Below are positions 46,960 to 57,552 of a stretch of DNA of 64,000 nt, in pieces. Every line of letters begins with the position of its first letter. The stretch's first letter is position 1. The stretch lies in assembly GCA_032718475.1 (NCBI GenBank), contig JAUCBJ010007442.1, positions 1-64,000 of the forward strand. The letters are read 5' to 3'. The translations under genes were made by a program, and so were the position numbers. This stretch comes from Nemertoderma westbladi (lineage: Eukaryota > Xenacoelomorpha > Nemertodermatida > Nemertodermatidae). The notes beneath the pieces were generated by a model that was not told the origin of the DNA, searched no databases, and saw only the letters and a program-made list of their open reading frames with translations.

Positions 46960-49900
46960 AGTAGGTTGGTACCTTACTGGACCTTCCCGAAGAACACTCA
47001 GAGAAAGACTACCGCAAGAGCGCGTCTGCCAGGTGAGTGAATGGGAAGATGATACTAGTGAGGGAGACGATTTAACTGAGGGAACTCCATACTCCTCAGA
47101 TAACGACGACGTTCACCAGCTTTTTGATGAGGAGAATACCATCGATCTCCTTAAGGAAAACGAGGCTTGGCAAAACCAAGTGAACTTATGTCAACTTCTC
47201 TATCCATCTGAACGAGAAGCTTATAACGACGAGTTAAATGACGTCATTGAGCGTTATAATGCCAAGACTCGAGATGAACATGCCGTACGATTCTTTACGC
47301 AAGAGGCGGTAGAGCCCAATTCCTACGATAAAGCCTTATCGGTGGAAGAGGAAAGGGCCAAGCAGATCCAAGAGACAACTACACGTTTCCTCAAAGATCA
47401 AGGTAGGTATGAAGTCGGTCTACCTTTCCGCAAGAGAGAACCGAAGTTCATCAATAACAGACCCTTGGCGGAAAAAAGAATCGCGCAACTCCATCGACGC
47501 CTTACGGCTAATTCTTCAGCTAAAGAAATGTATCAAACACAGCTGGAGAAATTTATTAGTAAGGGATACGCGGAGAGAGTACCGGAAGAAACACCTGTGA
47601 CTGAAAGAACGTATTACTTAACTCACCATTACGTTCCTAAACCCGGTAAACCACATGAAGTGAGAGTAGTGTTTGATGGCTCCGCTCTTTACATGGGTCA
47701 ATCCCTTAACTCTGAATTGTTACCCGGACCCAACTTACTTCAATCTTTGTTGGGAATTCTTTTAAGATTGAGACAATATTCGATTGCTTTCGCCTCCGAT
47801 ATAGAAGGCATGTTCTTACAAGTCAAGGTGCTAGATAGGGATCGAGATAGTCTACGATTTCTGTGGTGGCCCGAAGGAGACCTCAACCAGAAACCGGTGG
47901 AGTACTGGATGACCATCCAGGCCTTTGGGATAATCTCAAGCCCTTCCAACGCCTGTTCGGTAGTGCGTACCACTGCAGAGGACAACCGAGAGGCCTTCTC
48001 TAAGGAAGTGATCGACAACATCAAGCGGGACATATACATGGACGATAATCTGAAGTCCCTTCCATCAGTTGAAGAAGCCATTGAGGTCGCTAAAGGAACG
48101 GTAGAGTGCTTAAAAAGAGGTGGGTTTCGATTAACGAAATTCACCAGCAACTCCCGTGAGTTTCTGGAGTCGATCCCTGCGGAAGATCGAGGGGCGAAAG
48201 ATCTAGATTTGATCAAAGATGATCTGCCAGAAACCAAGACACTCGGCTTGAAATGGGACACAGAGCGAGATATCCTGTTTTTCCAGCTAAAACAGCGAGA
48301 TAATCCAGTTCGAACCAAACGGATTTGTTTAAGTATACTGAGCACTTATTTCGATCCATTGGGATTTATTAGCCCAGTTATATTGATTGCTCGGAGTTTG
48401 GTACAACAAATGTGGCTTGAAAACCACTCATGGGACGATCCACTTAAGGGAGAATTATTAAAGAAGTGGATGAAATGGGAAGATTCTCTGCCGGCTATCG
48501 AGGATTTTATAATTTCCCGTTCATATTTTGGTCATGTTCTCCCTACGTATTCCTATCAACTCCATGTGTTTGGAGACGCCAGCGATATGGGAATAGGTAT
48601 AGTAGCCTACCTAAGAGTGGAAACTCCGGATGGAATCAAAGTCGCCTTGGTTACTTCTAAGGCATTAATCAACAACAAGTTGAAAGTTCCTCGAGCGGAG
48701 TTAAAGGCGGCTCTATACGCTACAGCCATCGGCCGGAATGTAACAGAACAGATTGACTATCCATTAGAGAAAACTGTCTATTGGACCGACGCTTTACTCG
48801 TGTTAGAGTATATAACCAATGAAGTCTGTCAGTTCAGCGTCTTCGTTACCAACAGAGTAGCCATCATACTTAGTCGCACGACGATGGATCAATGGAGACA
48901 TTGCCCCGGAACGATTAATCCAGCAGACATCGCTTCCAGGGGAGCGACTCCAAAGGAATTGGTAAATACTCCCGAATGGTTAGGTGGACCCGACTTTCTC
49001 TACAGAGAAGAAGAAGAATGGCCTCCCCATCTCACAACAGCAGAGATCAGACAGGCCAAGGGAGCGGAGAAAGTTAAACCCAAAACTCGAGCGAGTAAAT
49101 CGAAGTTGTTTAAACCTGCGGTTGATCTATCTGTATTATTTACTTCCGGAGATGATGCTTTGGATCAGAAACCCACCGCCACGGATAAAGAAGTCTTGGA
49201 AATCCGTGACAAGGATTGGAAATCTGGAATACCAGATATTTCGCAAGGACTCTCACCTCTCCTGCAGAGAGTGATACGTCACTACAGTTCCTGGAATCGG
49301 CTCTGTAAAGCCGTCACCTATTTGAAACGATGTTTTCATCATCGTTACTCCGGGACAAAGACCAATAGTGATGATGCTCCATCAACATCTGCACGAGTCC
49401 ATGTTGTTAAAGATCTTCCCAAATACAAGATATCCGACAGGTTTCTAAAGGAGAAGATCAGTTACCAGGAGCATGATGAAACCAACAAACAGATGCTGAG
49501 ACTCCTACAATGCTATGAGGATTCCGATAAGTATTTCCTGTTGTTAAGAAATCCGCAGATGCGCTTAAGGGATCGCTTCTCTAGTACCATGATAGATGGG
49601 TTAATACGTGTTGGAGGCAGGCTTACCAACGCCCCATTATCCTTTGACACTAAGTTTCCCATACTCATTAGAAATCTTGACATACAAATCAAGATGATTG
49701 TAGATGTTCATAGCAAACTGTACCATGCTGGTAGAGAACGAGTTCTGAGCGAAATTCGAACTCGCTACTATTTTTATAAACCCCGTAGGGCTCTGAACCA
49801 AGTTCTTAGGAACTGCATACCCTGTAGGAAAGCATTCAGTAGGCCTTTAACACAGCGAGAGGCAGAATTACCTAGGGAAAGAGTAAGCTTCTATGAACCA

Positions 49901-50920
49901 CCCTTTACTAATACCGGTGTGGATTTATTTGGCCCTATTGAAGTATATCGTGCCCGGACTATAGTCAAGAGATGGTGTGTCATCTTCGTTTGTATGACTT
50001 GTAGAGCTATCCATCTCGATATGGTAAACGATCTATCCACCAACAGCTTCGTGTTAAGTTTACGACGACAGATCGCTCGCTTCGGAACCAGTAACACGAT
50101 GAGATCGGATAAGGGAACGAACTTCATTGGCGCCAACAACGAAATTCAAGCTTACGTAAAGGACTGGAACAAAAGACAGGTGGACGATCAGCTAAAGATA
50201 ACAGCGTCTAGCTGGACCTTCAACGCCGCCGACGCCCCTTGGTGGGGAGGAAGTTGGGAGAGATTGATTAGGAGCGTGAAGACTGCGTTCCACTTTATTG
50301 TACCTTGTCGCGCTTATCTCACCGACGAACTATTGCGGACGTTAATGGAGGAAATCGCCGCCTATCTCAACGAAAGACCGCTTATGCCAGTCTCTTCAAG
50401 TCCTGATTCCCTGGAAGCGCTAACACCCGCGCACTTTCTACTGAAGAAACCCGTAGCCATGCTCCCACGATCGGAGATCACAGACGGAGACGAGTACTGC
50501 CGTCGAACCTGGCAACTTATGCAGTTGCTATCCCGTCGTTTCGCTGACCATTTCGAGAAACATTACCTGCCCACTCTACAACTTCGAACTAAGTGGTTTG
50601 CGCAGCAAGAAAACGTCAGCGCTGGAGACATGGTGCTTATTGTGGACCCCGATCTCCCACGTAAGCGATGGCAAACAGGTCGTATCATCGAGACTCATAT
50701 CTCGAGCGATGGTTTGGTGCGATCAGTAGAACTCGTCGTCATGCGGCGTAACTTTAAGAAACCAGGGATAGTCTTTGAGACTCAACAGCTCAACCGCCCA
50801 GTGGGTCGTTTATGTTTACTGGAAAGAGACAGAGAGCTCTCCGGAAACTATGGAAGGCAAGAAACTCTTCCCACGACCACTTCCCTAATCCAACCGACAT
50901 CTAGGGGCTCCCCAACTTAA
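46907..50920 (+). CDS. BEL/Pao Pol polyprotein: RT, RNase H, integrase
   Basis: Open from 46907 (after a TAG at 46904-46906), in the frame +1 to the protease and overlapping it by about 53 nt. It has no ATG near its start. Residue numbers are from 46934. RT with catalytic YMDD near 369 and the conserved VFDGSA block near 248; Pao-type RNase H around 540-650 (GDAS, then acidic residues); integrase with an H2C2 zinc region around 918-965 and a DDE core (Asp in GVDLFG, Asp in RSDKGTNF, Glu in GGSWERL); a C-terminal DUF5641-like domain from about 1230. All catalytic residues that I can check are present and there is no internal stop. With the near-identical LTRs, this points to a recently active element. 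Confidence 0.93.
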   Translation, partial: RNDLLNRNHLQTYAVRTRVGWYLTGPSRRTLRERLPQERVCQVSEWEDDTSEGDDLTEGTPYSSDNDDVHQLFDEENTIDLLKENEAWQNQVNLCQLLYPSEREAYNDELNDVIERYNAKTRDEHAVRFFTQEAVEPNSYDKALSVEEERAKQIQETTTRFLKDQGRYEVGLPFRKREPKFINNRPLAEKRIAQLHRRLTANSSAKEMYQTQLEKFISKGYAERVPEETPVTERTYYLTHHYVPKPGKPHEVRVVFDGSALYMGQSLNSELLPGPNLLQSLLGILLRLRQYSIAFASDIEGMFLQVKVLDRDRDSLRFLWWPEGDLNQKPVEYWMTIQAFGIISSPSNACSVVRTTAEDNREAFSKEVIDNIKRDIYMDDNLKSLPSVEEAIEVAKGTVECLKRGGFRLTKFTSNSREFLESIPAEDRGAKDLDLIKDDLPETKTLGLKWDTERDILFFQLKQRDNPVRTKRICLSILSTYFDPLGFISPVILIARSLVQQMWLENHSWDDPLKGELLKKWMKWEDSLPAIEDFIISRSYFGHVLPTYSYQLHVFGDASDMGIGIVAYLRVETPDGIKVALVTSKALINNKLKVPRAELKAALYATAIGRNVTEQIDYPLEKTVYWTDALLVLEYITNEVCQFSVFVTNRVAIILSRTTMDQWRHCPGTINPADIASRGATPKELVNTPEWLGGPDFLYREEEEWPPHLTTAEIRQAKGAEKVKPKTRASKSKLFKPAVDLSVLFTSGDDALDQKPTATDKEVLEIRDKDWKSGIPDISQGLSPLLQRVIRHYSSWNRLCKAVTYLKRCFHHRYSGTKTNSDDAPSTSARVHVVKDLPKYKISDRFLKEKISYQEHDETNKQMLRLLQCYEDSDKYFLLLRNPQMRLRDRFSSTMIDGLIRVGGRLTNAPLSFDTKFPILIRNLDIQIKMIVDVHSKLYHAGRERVLSEIRTRYYFYKPRRALNQVLRNCIPCRKAFSRPLTQREAELPRERVSFYEPPFTNTGVDLFGPIEVYRARTIVKRWCVIFVCMTCRAIHLDMVNDLSTNSFVLSLRRQIARFGTSNTMRSDKGTNFIGANNEIQAYVKDWNKRQVDDQLKITASSWTFNAADAPWWGGSWERLIRSVKTAFHFIVPCRAYLTDELLRTLMEEIAAYLNERPLMPVSSSPDSLEALTPAHFLLKKPVAMLPRSEITDGDEYCRRTWQLMQLLSRRFADHFEKHYLPTLQLRTKWFAQQENVSAGDMVLIVDPDLPRKRWQTGRIIETHISSDGLVRSVELVVMRRNFKKPGIVFETQQLNRPVGRLCLLERDRELSGNYGRQETLPTTTSLIQPTSRGSPT

Positions 50921-51460
50921 TATCGTTCGGAGTGGGCGTGTGACTCTATTATTTTATATTATTTTATTATTTTTATATTTATGTATGTATTACTATGTAA
51001 TTTTATTATAATCGTTTTATTTAATTTAGTAGAATATTATTTAGCGATTATTTAGTAGAATAGTGCAATATATTCGTGTTTATTGCGTACGTAATTACTT
51101 ATATTATATTTAGTGTGACGGTGAGAAACAAGTGTTTTTCTCTTTCCTTACTGTCCGTATTATACTATAAATACGTAACTACAGTAAGATGAAATGTCCG
51201 TACTTATTAAAGTACAATAAAGCCACTACTATATTCAAGTATTATTGGTAGGCAGAGTATTAGGAATGCAAAGTTCAGATCCTCGTGTCTCGGCTAAACC
51301 AAGCTCTGGGTAGACCTTGGAAACGACTTGCCTCTTCACACTGACATTGCTTCGTGCGATATTGCTCTCATACCGTATATTAAATAATACATATAGTAGC
51401 GTGATGTCCCTTTAACAGTAGCGTATAACGCAAAATAAATCTGTTAAACCCTTTGACCAT

Positions 51461-51740
51461 CTGTAATTCTAGTCGATTAAGATATCGCGGCACCCACCGA
51501 TATACTTGAAAGACAAATTCTAGAATCAGTGGTTAACGTCCCCAGACAAGTTCTGGAATAAATCGGTGCCCATCTCAAATATTAATTATTTAATATTTGC
51601 AAATCTAATAAATCAAAATCTGTAAAATTCAGATCCTTCAACAATTCTAGTCAATTAAGATATCGTAGCATTTACCGATATTCTTAAAAAGACAATTTTC
51701 ATAGAATTAAGGATCTTGTGTCCCCAGACATGTTCTAGAA
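51461..51740 (+). repeat. Imperfect direct repeat of about 185 bp step
   Basis: AATTCTAGTCGATTAAGATA with ACCGATAT and CCCCAGACAAGTTCTGGAAT at about 51464-51560 recurs in diverged form at about 51648-51740 (AATTCTAGTCAATTAAGATA, ACCGATAT, CCCCAGACATGTTCTAGAAT). It is non-coding. Confidence 0.8.
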
Positions 51741-52592
51741 TCAAAATATGTCAATTTAATTATCAAATAATAAAATTTCAGGGAATAAATTTAAATTCAT
51801 GCCTTTTAATGAATTTAATAAATTGCCATTTTTACGCAATTTATAACATTCCCAAAATTCCATTAATTAATAGATCAAGGGAGCGGAGATTTATCTTATT
51901 ATGCGTATGAGTGTGCGAAAGTCTCCCAAACATAGTCAATAGCCGATAAAATTCATAAAGCCATGTATAAAACAGGACATTGACCATTAAAGAATTACTA
52001 TTAAATAACATCCCAGATCTGTATGCATGAGAATTACCCTAATTCTACCGCTAGCTTTACATAATGTCACCATAGCAACAACCACGCTAGAATTAGAATT
52101 GAGTTAAAAGAACAATAGAAAGCTTGTCCCATTGAATAGCATAGGGAATAAATAGCGCACTGCTAGTATCCAAGGATACATAATAATACAGTGACATTCT
52201 GGAAGGCATTGACTAACGGACAAATGGCCCGAGTGTGTGTAATTTGTGACAAGTTGTGTGTGTGGTATTTGTGAGTTTATAGGCGAATGTTACTACTAAG
52301 GTGTGTTTACAGTAGCGAGTCGCAATTGTGAAAGTAACCCTAACTCTCCAGTAAGAACCTGAGGTGTATCTAAGCCTTTGGGACGGACAGTCGAGTGACT
52401 TGTGCCGGTTGTCGTTGTCGTTGTGCGGCTACGTCGTTGGCGAAAGTACAGCGGCGACGACACATCGGCGCTGAGGATCTCGCACTGTCCGGGGGCTGAG
52501 TGGGGTAGGCAGCGACGCTCGCTAGCCTAAATATAAACTCATTATAATATTAATAAACTCATATATAGCAGATATGACGGAGTTGATAGAAG

Positions 52593-52979
52593 ATGGTCTT
52601 GGTATCAGGGAGCGATATACTCTACTTTCAAGCGTTTGTTGATAGCTTGATACGCGGTGATACTAGTCCAACTACTACGGAGGATGATGGTCGTTATATC
52701 GAACCTACGATTTCCTGGAAGTAACTTACGCGTGAATTGGACTATGGAAAATTCACCGCTCGCTACACGCATTGTAATGGTATGTATATGGACTTCTTAA
52801 CCATTGGCCATTCTATCGATTTACACGATACGGACTATGTCGAACATATCCTACCCAGAGGAGTCGAAACGATAAACCAAAATTCTAATGCGAAAATCCT
52901 ATTCGAAATCGACTCGAAAGAAAAGACATTAAAGAAACAAATAAACGCGGTAACTCCAACATATATTTGGAATTCTTGA
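52593..52979 (+). CDS. Accessory reading frame 1, with one in-frame stop
   Basis: An ATG at 52593 opens 43 codons to a TAA at 52722-52724. The same frame then stays open for another 84 codons to a TGA at 52977-52979. The composition looks protein-like (acidic and aromatic residues evenly spread), but I recognise no domain, signal peptide or membrane segment. It may be one gene of about 128 codons broken by a point mutation, or chance. Confidence 0.35.
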
Positions 52980-53030
52980 TAGAAGCATTGTAACAACAAA
53001 TAAATATCATCCGCGTTTCCCCTACCAGAC

Positions 53031-53342
53031 GTGCGTCTTTGGTATTATTACGATAAATGCCCTAGACCCAGCCAGTGGACGGAAAGACATAAACATCCAC
53101 GGAAACGTTGTGTTAAACACAGTTGTGCTCGTTATATTTACTGGAGTTTCGAGCGAAACTTGTTTGACGTATCACCTATGCTCACTCGGCTCGAACGATC
53201 CTGGAGTAAACCTACGATCAGAGTCCCGGAATACTCGGTCAAACCTCCTCATTCCTTAGTTGGACCTCAGACCTGCGATCCTGGTGGTGTCGCGGATCCT
53301 CGCGGACTGTATTCACTGTTCAAAGATCTAGTGCTACCCTAA
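53031..53342 (+). CDS. Accessory reading frame 2, about 103 codons
   Basis: In the same frame as the preceding one (separated by stops at 52977-53010) and without an ATG near its start, so it may be an exon or the remainder of a longer gene. It is rich in Arg, Lys, Pro, Trp and Cys. No known domain is recognised. It ends at TAA 53340-53342. Confidence 0.3.
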   Translation: MRLWYYYDKCPRPSQWTERHKHPRKRCVKHSCARYIYWSFERNLFDVSPMLTRLERSWSKPTIRVPEYSVKPPHSLVGPQTCDPGGVADPRGLYSLFKDLVLP

Positions 53343-53695
53343 CAATTAATCGGTAACACTCCGACAGTGATTTCTAGCTAGCCGCCCATCTTACCTAGCC
53401 GGATTGTGACGCGGACACCTAATATCACTAGCCATCCGTATGGTCGTCCCCGTTTAACGCGATACAACCCTTCATCAAGGTGAAGGAGAGCATTGTACGA
53501 AACGAGTTAAACGCTATTCTATAAAGATCAAAAAGGAAACCTGCGTTTGTTCAGATAAACATAAGTTATAACAGTAAGTCCAATCGATAAACGAATTGGC
53601 CTTATCTCAGTTCGATTGGGAAATCTCGAATCTCTAAGAAGATATCAAGCTTAGAAAACCCTATTCTCTGCGAGAGTTTTGGACGAACGTATCCC

Positions 53696-53902
53696 ATGAC
53701 AAGCGGAGGAAAATCAGCTCGAGGAGAAGCATATCGAAATGGACGAGACACCGACCGTAAACCCAAACCTTCTAATGCAATTGTATTGCACCCTTTACCC
53801 AGGAGTTATAGCCTTTCTAGTAAAGTGGCTCGCCCCAAAGAGAAAAGGACTCTTGCTGGCCTCGGGAAACTGCGTGAACGCCGTCCGCGCAAGAAAAACT
53901 AA
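53696..53902 (+). CDS. Accessory reading frame 3, small basic protein
   Basis: 68 codons from ATG 53696, strongly basic, with an RERRPRKKN end. An overlapping frame from ATG 53739 has a hydrophobic stretch of about 20 residues followed by Lys/Arg, reminiscent of a membrane anchor. At most one of the two is likely real. It lies just upstream of the polypurine tract, where some LTR elements have an extra gene. Confidence 0.3.
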   Translation: MTSGGKSARGEAYRNGRDTDRKPKPSNAIVLHPLPRSYSLSSKVARPKEKRTLAGLGKLRERRPRKKN

Positions 53903-53970
53903 CTGTTTAGAGTATCTTTATGTTTTAGAAACTGTGATTTTTATATTTTATAGACTGAAAATCCCATTTT

Positions 53971-53980
53971 CTGGGAGCGG
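53971..53980 (+). promoter_or_regulatory. Candidate polypurine tract
   Basis: CTGGGAGCGG directly before the TG of the 3' LTR. It is mostly purine and in the correct position to prime plus-strand synthesis. It is short and includes a C, so only moderately convincing. Confidence 0.5.
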
Positions 53981-55162
53981 TGTAAAAGCCTTTGCTGAAT
54001 TGCCCCGTTATTTTTCTTATTTTTCCATTAGAGTACTCTGTAGTTGATTTAATAGGCGTAAGAGACCGTACGTATTATTGCTGTATCGGTGTTTTTTAGA
54101 GGATCTAAGAGCTATTTCCTCCGTATGTGTACTGTGGAAGGCATAGTTGATGATTCTATGGCAATTCCGTGACGCAAAAGGGGCTAGATACTCTTGAACA
54201 GTAGTTACTATGACGACGGTTAACAGCTGATATTCATACGTTTCTTTGTTCTACGGCGTCTCTTAGTTTAGTCAACCAATCAGAGCGTTTTTACGGCTCT
54301 TGTACAGAAATTTCCGAGAAATCACGCAATGCATTATGGGCAGTGTTATCATTCTGTTCTGAGCCAGGAAAGAACGGCTTTTAGAATATTTGTGTTTTTC
54401 TGCTTTTAGCCTAACACTAGTAGGCTTAATTATAAGGACATATATCCGTTATCTACACTATCCATAACTTAACATATCATACATATCTTACTTAACATTA
54501 CTGCTTTTGCTGTCGGTTATTCATTATCTTTGTTGATGAAATATTATATTTGGAATAACGAGAAATAACCCCGAAAACCCAATATTCTTGATATACCGAA
54601 GGTAAGAGAGACAGGTTACATATAACGATTGTGACTTATGTTAAAGTGGTTTGAAGTGAATCTAATGTTATTTGATAGACCCTACATGATTCGGTCTGTG
54701 TTCCTTTTATATGTGACTAAAATCAGTGAAGATCGGCAGATCAGTGTGCAGTATTGTGCAGCATTGTGTATGAGTGAGACTGATAACGAAGCATTTCCTA
54801 AAGAATGCGCCATATATGTGAATTATAACTAGGCCATATCGTTGCATGTAGTTTAAGTCATAGCTCTGTTTATATAGATAGAGCGCCACGTCCAAAAGGA
54901 ACTGTTAATATTCCCCGAAGGTGAATAATATTGTCAGAGATTATAATACTGTCAGTCGAATAATACATTAGGCTTACATAGCAATAAGATTAAGCCGTCG
55001 AAGTCAATCTCCCGGGTATATCCAGCGGGTGAATGATCGCGCACGGATTGGTTTCAACTAGTGTAGTGAATCAAATACTTGTCAGAGGCTAAAAGCGATT
55101 TATTATCTAGAAGACATCCTAATTTGGCGGGTTAAACTGCCAAAGGTCTGAAAGCGCGAACA
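53981..55162 (+). repeat. 3' LTR of the BEL/Pao element
   Basis: Matches 39429-40623. Differences seen by eye: a CGTA insertion near 54070, loss of about 6 bp near 54240 and about 8 bp near 54454, and roughly eight substitutions. It ends GAACA at 55162, and the next base begins the minisatellite. Confidence 0.95.
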
Positions 55163-55914
55163 CTCCCTCACCGACTCACCCAATCAATGTATTACCTCCC
55201 TCACCGACTCACTCAATCAATGTATTACCTCCCCCACCGACTCACTCAATCAATGTATTACCTCCCTCACTGACTCACCCAATCAATGTATTACCTCCCT
55301 CACCGACTCACTCAATCAATGTATTACCTCCCTCACCGACTCACTCATTCAATCAATGTATTACCTCCCCCACCGACTCACTCAATCAATGTATTACCTC
55401 CCCTCACCAACTCACTCAATCAATGTATTACCACCCTCACCAACTCACTCAATCAATGTATTACCTCCCTCACCGACTCACTCAATCAATGTATTACCTC
55501 CCTCACCGACTCACTCAATCAATGTATTACCTCCCTCACCGACTCACTCAATCAATGTATTACCTCCCTCACCGACTCACTCAATCAATGTATTACCTCC
55601 CTCACCGACTCACTCAATCAATGTATTACCTCCCTCACCGACTCACCCAATCAATGTATTACCCCCCTCACCGACTCACTCATTCAATGTATTACCTCCC
55701 TCACCGACTCACTCATCAATGTATTACCTCCATCACCGACTCACTCAATCAATGTATTACCTCCCTCACCGACTCACTCAATCAATGTATTACCTCCCTC
55801 ACCGACTCACCCAATCAATGTATTACCTCCCTCACTGACTCACTCATTCAATGTATTACCTCCCTCACCGACTCACTCATCAATGTATTAACTCCTTCAC
55901 CGACTCACTCAATC
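55163..55914. repeat. 33-bp minisatellite
   Basis: About 23 units of 33 bp, each CTCCCTCACCGACTCACTC plus AATCAATGTATTAC, with 1-4 base length variants. Because 33 is a multiple of 3, long open frames of an 11-residue repeat appear in all three plus frames; they are by-products. The array starts at the base after the 3' LTR. Confidence 0.95.
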
Positions 55915-56045
55915 AACACAGATTCACTGCAGGAGCAGATGACAGCCATCAACCTGCGGTTCCTAACTACCGGTACCTGACTACTGGACTACTGCAGTAC
56001 TGTAGTCTGCTGTCAATGTGTATTGCGTAGTGGCTTACGCTCATA

Positions 56046-56118
56046 GATAGATAGATTTATTTATACATTATGTAAAAAACAATAACAAATACACCAAACA
56101 ATGTACCGGTATAAAGGT
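56046..56118 (-). repeat. Second copy of the dispersed retroposon-like repeat
   Basis: GATAGATAGATTTATTTATA through ACAATGTACCGG and TATAAAGGTAT, matching 35529-35600. The extra GATA steps at the end are what a LINE or SINE 3' microsatellite tail would look like on the minus strand. Confidence 0.7.
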
Positions 56119-56499
56119 ATCGGTAAAGGCTCACGCCTACCATCAACCATACTGCCATACCTTTCACCCCACCCCACACCAAGGACTACTGAGTAGTCAT
56201 TGCTTCTGCATGCAGGTATGTCTGGATACGTGCTGACGTGTACACTATCTTACAGTCTTATGCCATAGCCCATAGGTACTGCTAAAATGCTGCTAAGCCT
56301 GTCCTACCTCTACTGCTCTACCCTGCCATAAGACTCTACGGGTACGATACCTAGTCTGCTAGTACAGTAGTACTGTAGTAGCTAGTACCTGCCTACACCT
56401 CCACGATATCGTATCCTGCACCTGCAGCAGTCCTGCACCATCTATTGAGTGACTGACCAGCTGACTGACTGACGTTTGGAGTTGACAAACACCCACAAA

Positions 56500-56508
56500 T
56501 ATAAATAG
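56500..56508 (+). promoter_or_regulatory. TATA-like box before MTA
   Basis: TATAAATAG lies 20-28 bp upstream of the ATG. Used as a TATA box it would place transcription start at about the ATG, leaving almost no leader. It is either a chance match or drives a downstream start. Confidence 0.3.
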
Positions 56509-56527
56509 CCAGCGGCCCGTTTCAGCT

Positions 56528-57552
56528 ATGAGTTCCAACATGTATCGTATAGGCGATTACGTTTTCTTCGAGACGTCGTCGGGCGGACCCTACCAGATCC
56601 GCCGGATTGAGGAACTCAATAAAACCCCCAACGGTAACGTCGAGGCCAAGGTCCTTTGCTTCTTCCGACGACGGGATATCTCCCAGAGTCTCCTGCAGAT
56701 GGCGGACAAACACGCGGAAGAACAGGAAGAAGTGGCCGCTGTTGACGACGTTGTTTACAACCAGAAACACCAGCTGAAGCACCGAGAACTCTTCCTATCC
56801 CGGCAGTTAGAATGTCTACCAGCGACACACATCCGCGGAAAGTGTAGCGTTAATCTGTTCAGCGAGGTGGAGGAGTTGAAATCGTACAGCGACCAGTCGG
56901 ATTCGTTCTACTACACGCTGGTTTACGATCCGGTGCAGAAAACATTGTTAGCCGATAAAGGCGAGATACGAATCGGGGAAGAATTCCAGGCGGTTGTAAC
57001 CGATACGATCACCTCAAAGGATGACACCAGGAGGTTGGAAGAATTGGAGAAACTTATCTGGAAGGCTGATTACTCGCTGGAGGAATCGGAGATTGACCAG
57101 TACCTCGTTACGGCACGGTCTATTGGCACATTCGCCAGGGCTCTCGATTGCAACAGCTCCGTTAAACAACCCAGTCTACATATGAGCGCAGCTGCCGCCT
57201 CAAGGGATATTACTCTGTTCCACGCCATGGATATGTTACACAAGTAAGTTAATTGGTGACTATAACTGTGTAACCGTATTAGGTCCATTATTCGCAGAGG
57301 ACCTTTTGTTAGATCATTTGGTTAGATCGAATGGCAGAAGGGGTGTTTTTCTCAGAATCTGAACCTCTCCTGTAATGGTTTACTTCTACATTCAGGTCCA
57401 ACTACAACCTATCCAAGGCGATGTGTTCTCTGGTACCGCAAGGGGGGCCGGTACTCTGTCGTGATCAGATGGAGGAGTGGTCCGTTTCCGAAGCCAACAT
57501 GTTCGAGGAAGCACTTGAGAAGTACGGAAAGGACTTTACCGACATCCGACAG
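56528..57552 (+). CDS. MTA1/2/3 homologue, first two coding exons (partial gene)
   Basis: Exon 1 is 56528-57243, followed by a GTAAGT donor. The intron is 57244-57395, ending TTCAG. Exon 2 is 57396-57552, followed by GTAATT. Joined, they encode about 291 residues with a BAH domain (about 1-140, opening [15 protein letters not shown]), an ELM2 domain (about 103-215, with RGKCSV), the conserved block [20 protein letters not shown], and the start of a SANT domain in exon 2 ([20 protein letters not shown]). Metastasis-associated proteins are core subunits of the NuRD chromatin complex: ELM2-SANT binds and activates HDAC1/2. The start is well supported because the first residues match the family. 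The remaining SANT, GATA-type zinc finger and C terminus are not seen up to 64000. They must lie beyond a very long, transposon-rich intron, or the gene is truncated. Confidence 0.93.

Larger units (their letters stand above)
50921..53980 (+). other. 3-kb region between pol and 3' LTR
   Basis: BEL/Pao elements usually end pol close to the 3' LTR. Here 3060 bp follow: AT-rich sequence (to about 51440), an internal repeat (51461-51740), more AT-rich sequence, then a less AT-rich part (about 52200-53900) with three reading frames listed below. No envelope domain is recognised. It may be a degenerate third gene, spliced accessory exons or captured host sequence. Confidence 0.75.
39429..55162 (+). 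mobile_element. BEL/Pao LTR retrotransposon, 15.7 kb
   Basis: Two LTRs of about 1.19 kb in direct orientation flank gag, protease and pol. Pol domain order (RT, RNase H, integrase) and the Pao-type gag, DUF1758-like protease and Pao integrase identify the BEL/Pao group. The element is unusually long, with a 2.2-kb leader and 3 kb between pol and the 3' LTR. The LTRs differ by only a few substitutions and three small indels, so insertion was recent. The left flank is the Mutator-like pseudogene (GCATT) and the right flank is a minisatellite (CTCCC): there is no target duplication, and the pseudogene does not resume on the right. The three frames are separated by a UGA and by a frame change. 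Confidence 0.95.
55915..56527. other. Upstream region of the MTA gene
   Basis: Holds the dispersed repeat at 56046-56118 and otherwise unique sequence leading to the MTA start codon. It is expected to contain promoter and 5' untranslated sequence. Short CTGACTGACTGA-type repeats occur at 56453-56473. Confidence 0.6.

Noticed and set aside
52593-53902. Envelope gene of the BEL/Pao element
   Set aside because: The position fits, but I see no signal peptide, fusion or cleavage motif, and the frames are short and interrupted. They are kept only as unidentified accessory frames.
55286-55980. Plus-strand repeat proteins of 160-201 codons
   Set aside because: Translations of the 33-bp minisatellite. 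The period is a multiple of three, so every frame without a stop stays open.
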